From Candidatus Scalindua sp. (GTDB lineage: Bacteria; Planctomycetota; Brocadiia; Brocadiales; Scalinduaceae), in the NCBI GenBank assembly GCA_021776915.1, contig JAIQZU010000033.1, positions 1-64,000 of the forward strand: 64,000 nt of DNA. The letters are read 5' to 3'. Under the pieces are notes generated by a model that was given only the letters and a program-made list of their open reading frames with translations, searched no databases and was not told the DNA's origin. The first letter of the stretch is position 1; the number at the start of each line of letters is the position of its first letter. Position numbers and translations under genes: made by a program. Below are positions 15,949 to 24,782 of the stretch, one piece after another.

Positions 15949-16818
15949 TCACAAACAATCAACAATCTTTTTTGTTATTTCTATAAATGCTGAGGAATTC
16001 TTTGTCCCATTATCACCTGCCGCAAATGGCTTTCCCTCATCAGATTTGGAGACAATCTCCGGGTCAAGAGGTATCTTCCCAAGGAATGGCACTTTCATCC
16101 TGGCCGCAATTTTCTCTCCACCCCCGGATTTAAATACATCAATCTCTTCTTTACAATGAGGGCAGGTCAGGGTACTCATGTTTTCAATAACACCCAGAAC
16201 AGGCACATCACTATCTTTTGCAAATATTATTGCCTTTTGAGCATCCAAGAGCGCAACATCCTGAGGTGTCGTCACTATAATGGCCCCGTCAACCTTGCCC
16301 ATCAGTTCAATCATTGTAATCGGCTCATGACCCGTACCCGGAGGCAAATCAGCTAATAGAAAATCAAGCTCTCCCCAGTTGATACTGCCCACCAGTTCAC
16401 GAAGATAATCATACTTTGCCGTATCCCTCCATGCAACCGGCTGATCAGGGCTTTCAATGAGAAAAGCCAGCGAAACTACCTTGAGATTCTTATTAACAGA
16501 TAATGGATCTATACCGTTCTCATTGTCCTTAAGTCTTCCACCTTCTACACCGAGCATTTTGGGAATATTCGGGCCGTGTATGTCAACATCCGCAATCCCT
16601 ACTTTATAACCCATCTCAGCTAAAGCCACTCCCAGGTTCGCTGTCACTGTACTCTTGCCAACGCCGCCTTTATTTGACATAACCATAATCTTTTTCTTGA
16701 TCGTGGCCATTCTGTTACTCAAGGCCCATTCATTGTGCTTCAATCCTTTTTCAGGTTTTTTACACGTTTCAAAATCGCGGCAGAACTCACACGTAGACAG
16801 TTTCTTACATTCGTTCAT
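15949..16818 (-). CDS. apbC: Mrp/ApbC-family P-loop ATPase, Fe-S cluster carrier
   Basis: About 289 residues from ATG 16818, which has AAAGGTG at good spacing; a GTG three codons upstream overlaps that site and is unlikely. The N-terminus has a Cys-rich segment (CKKLSTCEFCRDFETCKK), then the deviant Walker A SNKGGVGKST, LADLPPGTGHEP, and a CxxC (LTCPHCKEE) used to hold a bridging 4Fe-4S cluster. It delivers Fe-S clusters to apo-proteins. Beside Moco genes and NXR, with more than ten Fe-S clusters in this region's products, it is a plausible NXR maturation factor. Confidence 0.85.
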   Translation of the reverse strand: MNECKKLSTCEFCRDFETCKKPEKGLKHNEWALSNRMATIKKKIMVMSNKGGVGKSTVTANLGVALAEMGYKVGIADVDIHGPNIPKMLGVEGGRLKDNENGIDPLSVNKNLKVVSLAFLIESPDQPVAWRDTAKYDYLRELVGSINWGELDFLLADLPPGTGHEPITMIELMGKVDGAIIVTTPQDVALLDAQKAIIFAKDSDVPVLGVIENMSTLTCPHCKEEIDVFKSGGGEKIAARMKVPFLGKIPLDPEIVSKSDEGKPFAAGDNGTKNSSAFIEITKKIVDCL

Positions 16819-16883
16819 ATATTTCACCTTTACAACAAATTAAGGAAATGAGGTATTAAAGAATTCTTAAATTATTAAATTTA

Positions 16884-17498
16884 TTACTGTTCCGGAACTA
16901 CCCTGATGGCTATTGGTTGATTTACAGTCTTACACACAGTCTCGCAAATACCACAACCCACACATTTTTCTTTTCTTATCATAGGTTTGTTGTCTTCCTG
17001 ATACATTGCATCCGGGATAGGACAATTTCTTACACATTGTTCACAGAACTGTACACCGTATGCCATACAATTAGACTCATCGATATATGCCTTGCCCATC
17101 GCAACGTCTTCCTTATTTTCCACCTCTACAAGAGCGCCCTCCTTGCACGCACTTATACATGGCATGCCTTCACAAAGATAACAGGGCGTTTCTTCCGGTA
17201 TAATAATAGGTGTTCCGTCTGCAATATCAAAATCTTTATTTAGCTTTCCTATACTATAATGCGGACATGCCTTCACGCATTCATCGCATTTTGTACACAG
17301 GGCAATGAATTCTTTTTCTTTCAATGCACCTGGCGGCCTGATATATCGTCTTGTATTAGAGTTCTCATCGGGACTAGAGTCCGGATTAGTTATTGCTTCG
17401 TATTTAGTTTTAACTATATCACTAACAGCATTTCCAATATACGAAAAGGATTCCTTGAAAAACGCCCTTCTTCCACGGTCTATTATCTCGTCATCCAT
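16884..17498 (-). CDS. NapG/MauM-like 4Fe-4S ferredoxin
   Basis: 204 residues. Four cysteine groups can be read: CTKCDECVKACPHYSI, CYLCEGMPCISACKEGA, CMAYGVQFCEQCVRNCPIPDA and CVGCGICETVCK, as in NapG-type ferredoxins with four 4Fe-4S clusters. NapG has a Tat signal; here the N-terminus RRAFFKESFSYIGNAV resembles a reduced twin-arginine segment (GRRAFF). The start codon directly follows the stop of the radical-SAM gene, so the two are cotranslated. It may carry electrons to that enzyme or to a quinol step. The exact function is unknown. Confidence 0.7.
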   Translation of the reverse strand: MDDEIIDRGRRAFFKESFSYIGNAVSDIVKTKYEAITNPDSSPDENSNTRRYIRPPGALKEKEFIALCTKCDECVKACPHYSIGKLNKDFDIADGTPIIIPEETPCYLCEGMPCISACKEGALVEVENKEDVAMGKAYIDESNCMAYGVQFCEQCVRNCPIPDAMYQEDNKPMIRKEKCVGCGICETVCKTVNQPIAIRVVPEQ

Positions 17499-19295
17499 TT
17501 ATATAACCTCACTATGTGTACCACGTTCAGCAGTTTCATGAACTTTGTCTGAAAAGTGGTCTAAATATAACAACCCGTCTGACATCGAAAAATTATATGG
17601 AAATATAGGCAGTCTTTTGTCAATTTCCGTCTTAACGTACTCGTATACACTGGTTGCCTCTTCAGGAGCCATCCCCTCGTTTGTCTCGTAAAAGAAACCA
17701 AGGCTTAGGTCGTCTTGTTTTGGATGCCCTATCTTCGTTAATCCATACTTTCCGGGATCACGCATTATGGGTGCATGCTTTTCCAATTCAAACAGACATG
17801 CAAGACATGACGCACCTTTAGACTCCATGTATCTCTTATTAGATATTACAAAATCAAGAGTTTCAAGAGCTTCCTCCCTGGTTTCTGATGGAAAACCGAC
17901 TATAACATACATATGTACAGCAATGTCTGCATCCAGACAACAATCTATTATGTTTCTGGTTATCTCTGTCTCAATCCCCTTGTCCATTAAGGATAAAACT
18001 CTTTTATTAGATGACTCCAGACCGAATACCATCTTAAGGCATCCAGCAGCTCTTGCCTTATTTAATACATCCTTAGTCAGCCCTTTGTCAAACCTGACTC
18101 CAGCCATCCACTTTATGTCATTGCCATCCTCAATTAATCTGGAACTCATGTTTTCCAGTTGCTTTACCGGCATGCACTCATCACTGAAGAACATGAATTC
18201 TGTATTATACTTCTTTTTCAGTTTTTCTATATCTTCAAGCACTAAATCAAGGCTCCTCAATCGGAATCTCAGGTTATCGACATGGAGGTTGCAAAATGTA
18301 CATTTCCTCCAGTAACACCCCCTTGATCCCTGCAAGGGCAAAACCCTCATTGGAGACAAATACTGATCCAGAGGGAACCCATCGTAATCGGGAGTAGGCA
18401 GAGAATTTATATCCTCAATATGGAATGGCTTATTTACCCGAATCTGATTGCCATCTCTATAAACCAGGTTAGGAACCTTGGCAAAATCCTTCTTGCCGTC
18501 AAGTTGTTCTATCAACCCTAAAAGCGCATGTTCCCCTTCAAATACTATGAAGCTATCCACCAGTTCAAAAAGTGTATGATTATCCTGAAGATTATCAATG
18601 AGTTTTGTGAAAACGCTACCACCCATTGTTATATGAATGTCGCTGTTCACTTCCTTCAGTAACCTTGCCAGTGTAAATGCCGGCATTACCTGTGATGTTG
18701 CTGTTACGGATATACCAACGAGTCCAGGCTGCTGACTGACTATTGAGTCAAGCACGTAATCCTTAAACAAGTCACGATACGGGTTTTCATATTCATCGGC
18801 TGACGCCTTCGCAACATCAACAGATGAATACACACTGTATCTCATGGAATTATCGGCAATTGATATCTCAGATGGGTAGTACAACATGCCGAATGCCTGC
18901 AGCCATCTGTCAATTATCTTCCAGCTTTCCAGATAATCATCCAGATTGTAAAATCCTTCAGACTTCAAAGTCGCCTTGGCCCATTCTACTTTCTGTACCA
19001 TGTTCTCGCCTTCTATCACATCTCTTGCCCATTCAAGTCTTGAAAATACCTCATCTTGATTTTCTGCATGCCCGAATGACTTAGTATGGGCGAACGGCCG
19101 TTCGCCCATACTAAGTCTAGTGTGCGTTTTCTTTACCTGGTCAGAAGAAAGCAAGGCATCCATTATCTCAATATTAAGATCACGTATTGAAACGTCCTCC
19201 ACACCCTCTTTTTTTAGAAAACCCTGTAATGAAGGCAAGCTTAAGAATGGCTGAGAAGGAATCCAGGAAGGTGGAAATATCAATGAAACCTGCAA
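17499..19295 (-). CDS. B12-binding/radical-SAM protein
   Basis: 598 residues. An N-terminal Rossmann part (VSLIFPPSWIPS, then GLVGISVTATSQVMP around 191-205) resembles the cobalamin-binding domain of BchE-type enzymes. The radical-SAM cluster site is CYWRKCTFC at 327-335, spaced CX4CX2C instead of the usual CX3CX2C. MFFSDECMP and LESSNKRVLSLMDKG are typical barrel strands. The reaction is unknown; such enzymes do methylations, cyclisations and peptide modifications. It is cotranscribed with the NapG-like ferredoxin. Residues 60-73 are encoded by a 40-bp perfect palindrome, an oddity inside a gene. Confidence 0.75.
   Translation of the reverse strand: MQVSLIFPPSWIPSQPFLSLPSLQGFLKKEGVEDVSIRDLNIEIMDALLSSDQVKKTHTRLSMGERPFAHTKSFGHAENQDEVFSRLEWARDVIEGENMVQKVEWAKATLKSEGFYNLDDYLESWKIIDRWLQAFGMLYYPSEISIADNSMRYSVYSSVDVAKASADEYENPYRDLFKDYVLDSIVSQQPGLVGISVTATSQVMPAFTLARLLKEVNSDIHITMGGSVFTKLIDNLQDNHTLFELVDSFIVFEGEHALLGLIEQLDGKKDFAKVPNLVYRDGNQIRVNKPFHIEDINSLPTPDYDGFPLDQYLSPMRVLPLQGSRGCYWRKCTFCNLHVDNLRFRLRSLDLVLEDIEKLKKKYNTEFMFFSDECMPVKQLENMSSRLIEDGNDIKWMAGVRFDKGLTKDVLNKARAAGCLKMVFGLESSNKRVLSLMDKGIETEITRNIIDCCLDADIAVHMYVIVGFPSETREEALETLDFVISNKRYMESKGASCLACLFELEKHAPIMRDPGKYGLTKIGHPKQDDLSLGFFYETNEGMAPEEATSVYEYVKTEIDKRLPIFPYNFSMSDGLLYLDHFSDKVHETAERGTHSEVI
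19078..19117. repeat. 40-bp perfect palindrome inside a coding sequence
   Basis: Each 20-base half, beginning GACTTAGTATGGGCGAACGG, is the exact reverse complement of the other, with no spacer. It encodes residues 60-73 of the radical-SAM protein (RLSMGERPFAHTKS) in frame. It can extrude as a cruciform or fold as a very stable mRNA hairpin. Confidence 0.9.
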
Positions 19296-19387
19296 ATCTG
19301 CTCCTAACTAATTGTTACTCAGTATGTATATTTTTAGATTAATAGTTTATATAGTAATATTATAAATGCATTTTCTGTTTCTACAAA

Positions 19388-19426
19388 GTAAAAAAGCCCC
19401 TAACATAATTGTCAGGGGCTTTTCTT
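19388..19426 (-). terminator. Rho-independent terminator after nxrA (bidirectional shape)
   Basis: AAAAGCCCCT (19392-19401) pairs with AGGGGCTTTT (19414-19423), with further pairing in the loop. T-rich sequence follows on the minus strand. It sits 50 bp after the nxrA stop and ahead of the radical-SAM start at 19295, so it separates the nxr operon from the downstream genes. Confidence 0.85.
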
Positions 19427-19473
19427 GTTAATACAATCTTTTAAATATGATACTGCATCATGTGCTACTTATA

Positions 19474-22400
19474 TTATCCAACCTTCGTAGTACCACCACC
19501 AAGATACAGTGACATAAACTTACTCTCGTTCGCAGGAGTAAATCCAGTCCTTGCCGGTTCCCATACGCCTTTGGCGCCCAGGCCGCCATCTTCTGCCTTG
19601 GTAATCCTGACAAGGGTCTCCTTTGGCGTTGTATTTACCACATGGTTGTCCGCCTCTCCACCGTGCATAAAACCCATTGCAACCTTCTTCTTGTGGAAAA
19701 GGGTATCTGTCTGATGCATAGGCATCAACCATGACCTTGTTATTGACTGCTGTGAGCCGTATCTGAAGTTAGAAAGATAACCATCAGATGACATAGCCAT
19801 ACCATCCTTCCTTGTCTCATGGGCCTTAACACTCTTCTCTGTTGCAACAAAAGTAGAGTGTTTCATCATAGTTGTATGGTAAGGGTATGATGGATTATAC
19901 TTTGCCCTGACCATTAGCCTGGCAACCTTATAGAAAGGATCATTAGGCTTCCAGCCTCTGTATGGCCTGTCAACAGGGTTTGCATCTACGTATACATAAT
20001 CACCATCATTAATTGCCAGATCCTTGGCCGCAGCCGGATTTATGTGTAACTGATGTTCACCTGCACCGGGGCTACGTTTGTCCATTCTATATGGATCGCC
20101 AAAGTTGTTATTCCATATAAGGTTCCAGTCCACCGTACTCCACTGCGAATGAACCCTGTGCCTCGTCTTGGGGGTCACACAATAAAACCTGTAGCCACGC
20201 TCCCATAGAGGATTTTTTGTTTTCTTGACCTCATTCCACGGCATCTTTATATTCCTTACGTGACGTTCATCTGCACCCATGTGACTTTTTGAAATTCCGT
20301 AATCTTCAGGACGTATATATGGATTTGTACTGACAATTACATTTGGAAGATACGGTGTTGCTTCGACCGCCTCTCTATGGCATACAAAGTTCTCTCCGTA
20401 TTCAATCGCCTCCGGTATATCACAGTAAGAGTGTAGCCTTCCATCATCAGTTGCAAATGGACGGTCATAGACAACCTGCTCATACATTGGCGTCCTCGGA
20501 TACGTACCGAAATTCAAAAGCGCACCGCCCGGAACGCCATACTTGCCGGCAATCATATCATTTACATTGTAACCTCTTGTTGGTACACTACCATCAAAGA
20601 GTCTCTGCATGTAGATCTCCGGCCTGCCTTCCAATACAAATTTCCAGTAGTCAGCAAACCTGCCATCACCCAGGATTTCACCCATTCTCTTTGCCACCAG
20701 CGCAGGTACGACAACATCGTCCTTAGTGTCATGAAGAGGTTTTATTCCGCCTTTCCACACCTGCAGGAATGGATTCGAACATGAACATGTTACCTCATAA
20801 TGCTCAAATTCCATCCATGAATTTACCGGGAAACCTACGTCTGCATACTGTACGGATGATGTCATCATGATGTCACTGGATATAATAAGGTCAATCCTGG
20901 GATTGACATTCTTAAACATCTCATATACCCATTTAGCGTTATTAATCAGGTTGACATTGTTAAACCACATTACCTTAGTAGGAGTATTATAGTGTGTCTC
21001 TCCGGTAAAACTCTTCCTGCCAAACTTTGGTGTATTAACGATCAAAGGCGTATCACCATGGTTCCAATAAGCAACCTCTTCGTCCATTGCATAACTGTGT
21101 GCATGTACCTTTTTGCCATCCAGGTGGGGATCAAGACTCATGTCAAATGGGTCTTCTGCAATAATTCCCTTAAATCCCGGACCTGACCATTTTGAAGCCT
21201 GGAAGTTTCCTGCTTTGTAATTGCCCGCCCAGGTATGAGATCCTGAACCATGGTATCCTATATTACCTGTTAACATAAGAGGCAGATAAGTGGCTCTGTT
21301 ATGCAGTGTTGCATGGAAATAATGGTTTATACCTTCTCCATAATGTATGGAAACCGGCTTGATCGTTGCACAGTCCTTTGCAAGCCTCTCAAGGAGGTGC
21401 GGAGGTGAACCGGTAATATCAGCCGTGGTCTTTACATCAAAGTCCCTGAGATGTATCTTATACATATCAAAAAGAGTCATAACCTCGACTTCTTTACCAT
21501 CAACAGTCTTAACCTTGAATGTACCTTCCAAGGCAGGATCAATGCCTTTGGCCACCATTTTCTTACCCACATCTTCCCTGGTTATTGCTTTAAAATCCTT
21601 GGATTTTGTATCATATATAACATAGTCTCCTAAAGCCTCGCGCTGTTCCTTCTTCATACCCTGTACCGTATGGCTATAATCAAGTTCCGGAGCTTTGTAG
21701 TTTGCAAACACCTCATCAGCCTTAAGTCTCTTCAGTGTATCTGTTCTGACAAGCAGAGGAAAGTCCGTAAATTTCTTGACAAAATCCGCATCATACCACT
21801 TATTATCCATTATGATCTTTGTCATACAAAGGAATATTGTTGTATCTGAAATACCGGTCCTGCAAGGAATCCAGTAATCGGCTTTTGTCGCTGAAGGACT
21901 GTACTCAGGTGTAATAACCACCAGCTTTCCACCCCTTTCCATAACCTCTGTCAACCAGTGTGCCTCAGGCATCTTGTTCTCAATCAGGTTTTTTCCCACC
22001 TGTATAGTCAGTTTTGAATATCTGAGGTCTGCAAAGTCAACATCAGATGTCTGCAGACCATGAACGAATGGATGTCCCGGAGCCTGATCTCCATGCCATG
22101 TATAATTTGAGAACCTTCTTCCTCCCATCGCCTTATCAGGACCAACACCTCTTACGTTGGCATCAAGCAAGGCAAGCATGTTTGAGAAACGATACATTCC
22201 CATATACTTTCCAATAACCCCCAACAGGCCCATACCGCCGCGATTCTTAAAACATCTTGTCCCGGCGCCATTCCAGTGCGTGAGGGTTTCAGGAGCATAC
22301 TTATCTCTCTCAAGCAGTCTCTTCTTGCCCTCTTCACCACTGTATGCCTTAGCTATATGTATCATACCCCTGGCGACGTAATCAATAATATCATCCCATT

Positions 22401-22920
22401 GCATCCTTAATTGCTCATCAGTACCTCTGGATGTAAATTTATATTTTTCTCTATTATCCCAGTCAAGTTCAGGAAATCCGTCATCTGCCCACTGTTTCCA
22501 GCCTTTTCTAAGAAGCGGATATCTTAACCTGTGTGGCCCGTATACCCTTCTAAAGAAGGTGTAACCCTTCAAACACATTCTCGGATTCCATGTTCTCTGC
22601 GGTTTTCGACCCTCAATATCACCGTAATCCTGATGTTCATAATCCTGCTCTACTCTTACAACAACTCCATTTCTGACAAAAGCCCTTACCCTGCATTGAT
22701 GGGTATCGTTAGGTGAGCAGCAGAACGCAAATGTACGGTCATACCTGTACTGATTCCTGTATACATCTTCCCAGTTTCTGTCAGGATAAGCGTCGAGAGG
22801 GTTATCAACCTCTACCGCCGGCTTCAATGATCTAAAGGCCAATGCGTCTCTCATAGGTATCGAAACAGCAGCCGTTACCCCTCCGGCAACCTTCATAAAT
22901 GTCCTTCGCGTAAGCTTCAT
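19474..22920 (-). CDS. nxrA: Nitrite oxidoreductase catalytic subunit NxrA (molybdopterin, type II DMSO reductase family)
   Basis: 1148 residues from ATG 22920. AGGAGG lies six bases before this ATG but directly abuts the in-frame ATG at 22926, which decides the start. The twin-arginine signal is LTRRTFMKVAGG. The FS0 cluster region reads C68-x3-D72-x3-C76 with a later C116, so one Cys is replaced by Asp. YTWHGDQAPGHP places a likely Mo-coordinating Asp at 278. It oxidises nitrite to nitrate (or the reverse) at Mo-bis-MGD and passes electrons to NxrB. It is the last gene of the operon that starts at nxrC. The large size and sequence are those of anammox/Nitrospira-type NxrA rather than NarG. 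Confidence 0.92.
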   Translation of the reverse strand: MKLTRRTFMKVAGGVTAAVSIPMRDALAFRSLKPAVEVDNPLDAYPDRNWEDVYRNQYRYDRTFAFCCSPNDTHQCRVRAFVRNGVVVRVEQDYEHQDYGDIEGRKPQRTWNPRMCLKGYTFFRRVYGPHRLRYPLLRKGWKQWADDGFPELDWDNREKYKFTSRGTDEQLRMQWDDIIDYVARGMIHIAKAYSGEEGKKRLLERDKYAPETLTHWNGAGTRCFKNRGGMGLLGVIGKYMGMYRFSNMLALLDANVRGVGPDKAMGGRRFSNYTWHGDQAPGHPFVHGLQTSDVDFADLRYSKLTIQVGKNLIENKMPEAHWLTEVMERGGKLVVITPEYSPSATKADYWIPCRTGISDTTIFLCMTKIIMDNKWYDADFVKKFTDFPLLVRTDTLKRLKADEVFANYKAPELDYSHTVQGMKKEQREALGDYVIYDTKSKDFKAITREDVGKKMVAKGIDPALEGTFKVKTVDGKEVEVMTLFDMYKIHLRDFDVKTTADITGSPPHLLERLAKDCATIKPVSIHYGEGINHYFHATLHNRATYLPLMLTGNIGYHGSGSHTWAGNYKAGNFQASKWSGPGFKGIIAEDPFDMSLDPHLDGKKVHAHSYAMDEEVAYWNHGDTPLIVNTPKFGRKSFTGETHYNTPTKVMWFNNVNLINNAKWVYEMFKNVNPRIDLIISSDIMMTSSVQYADVGFPVNSWMEFEHYEVTCSCSNPFLQVWKGGIKPLHDTKDDVVVPALVAKRMGEILGDGRFADYWKFVLEGRPEIYMQRLFDGSVPTRGYNVNDMIAGKYGVPGGALLNFGTYPRTPMYEQVVYDRPFATDDGRLHSYCDIPEAIEYGENFVCHREAVEATPYLPNVIVSTNPYIRPEDYGISKSHMGADERHVRNIKMPWNEVKKTKNPLWERGYRFYCVTPKTRHRVHSQWSTVDWNLIWNNNFGDPYRMDKRSPGAGEHQLHINPAAAKDLAINDGDYVYVDANPVDRPYRGWKPNDPFYKVARLMVRAKYNPSYPYHTTMMKHSTFVATEKSVKAHETRKDGMAMSSDGYLSNFRYGSQQSITRSWLMPMHQTDTLFHKKKVAMGFMHGGEADNHVVNTTPKETLVRITKAEDGGLGAKGVWEPARTGFTPANESKFMSLYLGGGTTKVG

Positions 22921-22976
22921 AAACATCCTCCTTATATATGGAAATTTAATACTATGATATTACGTAGTTATTCGTC

Positions 22977-23960
22977 TTACCACTTTCCTGCTTTAATTTT
23001 GTAATATTCTGCACATCTGGAACACACGCCATCCTGTGGCTTCCAATCTGGAAAATCTTCTTTTAAGACTTTGACAATATCTTCATCTTCCGCCGCTTCC
23101 TCCGCCCAATCAAATGATGGAAAACCGCAGAGTGTACATGTAGTACCCGGTAGTGGGCCCAGCTTCTTTGTCTCCTCTATAAGCTCTTCTGCTGAACGAC
23201 TTCCTGCCGCTAATGCCAGGACTTTGTTATTATCCTTTGATAGTTCAACCATCCTGTCATGAGCCATAGGTTCTTCAGCTTCCCACATTTTACTAAATAT
23301 CAATTCTCTTGTTTCATCAGGTATTTTACTGAAGAAAGAGTCGAACTCTCTCTTCCTCTCTTCTCTGGTTGCTGTAGTTTCCAGTCCCTTGTTAACCAAT
23401 CGGCCGTCAACAGAGATATCCCAGAAAAGCCTGTATCTGTCCCTCATTAAGCGATCTTCCATAGGAGACGGGCTAAACTCCTCATTTACATTATACTTGA
23501 ATTTACTATTCATCATGTCAGAAACGTGCATAAGCTCATGCCTGAGTACCCTGCGTATCTCTCTGCCGTCCTCAATGAAAAGCTCTGGGTATAGCCTTAT
23601 GATGACTTTCTTTCCTTCATCTACAACATTCGAACCTTCATTCTGCCTGGTAGTCGCCCTTCTGACATGTATCTCTTCTACAACTTCTTCAATATCAGGG
23701 TATTCATCAAATATACCTCTGACATAAAGGTCGTACCCAAGCTTGTTGAAGATATCGTTATCCAGTTCTTTGAATTTCCTTGCTCTCTTTTCCTGTTCCA
23801 ACTCATAGATAGCGTCTCTTCTTTCGTGATATTCCTTATAAATCTCAAGATCACCGGCCATTTCCTGTTTTGCCAGCCCCTTATATACGATATCATCAAC
23901 CAACTGCTGATCGTACATTATCTCAAGTGTTTTAGTATCTTCTTCCTGTAGTTTAGGCAT
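22977..23960 (-). CDS. NXR-operon protein with HELMH motif and C-terminal Cys-rich domain
   Basis: 327 residues from ATG 23960, which has GAGGAGG and overlaps the chaperone stop by 8 bp. An upstream start at 24050 would run deep into the chaperone gene. Residues about 140-165 carry RRVLRHELMHVSDMM, a zinc-metallopeptidase-like HExxH. The C-terminal ~60 residues (CTLCGFPSFDW ... DFPDWKPQDGVCSRCAEYY...GKW) match the C-terminus of the exported protein at 24783-25385. There is no signal peptide, so it is cytoplasmic. A role in NXR processing, folding or metal insertion is inferred from position only. Confidence 0.6.
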   Translation of the reverse strand: MPKLQEEDTKTLEIMYDQQLVDDIVYKGLAKQEMAGDLEIYKEYHERRDAIYELEQEKRARKFKELDNDIFNKLGYDLYVRGIFDEYPDIEEVVEEIHVRRATTRQNEGSNVVDEGKKVIIRLYPELFIEDGREIRRVLRHELMHVSDMMNSKFKYNVNEEFSPSPMEDRLMRDRYRLFWDISVDGRLVNKGLETTATREERKREFDSFFSKIPDETRELIFSKMWEAEEPMAHDRMVELSKDNNKVLALAAGSRSAEELIEETKKLGPLPGTTCTLCGFPSFDWAEEAAEDEDIVKVLKEDFPDWKPQDGVCSRCAEYYKIKAGKW

Positions 23961-24729
23961 ATTCCTCCTCGTCCATACAAGAATCACACGCCATTGCGCT
24001 TTTACCTTCAAGTCTCGACATATAGTCAGGTTCATTACCCTGATATTCATCTATCTCTTCTGGATCGACATTAAGTTTTTTCATTTCTATGTGAACAAAA
24101 CTATCTGCCAGCTTTGTAGCGTGCCTGTAAAATGCTTCCGGAGTTTTCTTCGATGCTGACGTTGCAAATGCATGTATCCATCTGCCAATGTGTGAATTTA
24201 AAAACTTCTTCTTGCCTGACAGACAGGCTTCCTGCTTCTCATCACTATGGTTTTCTATTGCATATGCCAGTTTATATGTCAGAAAATGCAGGAACTCCAG
24301 TTCAACGGCAATATGGTCCCATCTTCTGCTGGATGCCTTATCTTCCTCAATCTCTATACCATAAGCTTTATAAAATCCTGAAATATCTGAAAGATCCTGT
24401 GTTTGCTGCCATATGTGTGAACCGCTGAAATACATTTCGTATGGCGGACAATCCATTGCAACAGTCGCTCCACCAAAAGTAGCATGATAGCCTTGAGATA
24501 ATGTTTCAACATCAGCCCCCTGCAACCCTTCCTGCAGATCATTAAAGGTTTCAGACAATTCGCCGTTTCCGTGTAGTCCCAGACAGATTTTCACTTCTTC
24601 CATATACTCCTTATTATTTAATAAATCCACAGCCTCTTTGTTCGGTTCGAGAAGACACGTTGAAAGAAACTGATATATCTGACTCGCCGCGAGCAGATCC
24701 TCTACATTCTCACTGATTTTGTTTTCCAT
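23953..24729 (-). CDS. TorD/NarJ-like molybdoenzyme chaperone
   Basis: 258 residues, all-helical in appearance. Typical TorD-family features: YQFLSTCLLEP near the N-terminus, CPPYEMYF around 93-100, and RRWDHIAVELEFLHFLTYKLA, corresponding to the D-H-ExEF helix of the family. The tail has CDSCMDEEE. It should bind the Tat signal of NxrA and hold the subunit until Mo-bis-MGD is inserted. It is encoded inside the operon, between nxrB and nxrA. AGAGGT precedes ATG. Confidence 0.82.
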   Translation of the reverse strand: MENKISENVEDLLAASQIYQFLSTCLLEPNKEAVDLLNNKEYMEEVKICLGLHGNGELSETFNDLQEGLQGADVETLSQGYHATFGGATVAMDCPPYEMYFSGSHIWQQTQDLSDISGFYKAYGIEIEEDKASSRRWDHIAVELEFLHFLTYKLAYAIENHSDEKQEACLSGKKKFLNSHIGRWIHAFATSASKKTPEAFYRHATKLADSFVHIEMKKLNVDPEEIDEYQGNEPDYMSRLEGKSAMACDSCMDEEEYA

Positions 24730-24782
24730 AAAATACCTCTATAAATTTGTAACCGAAAAGTTGCGGTTACTACATGAACCAA

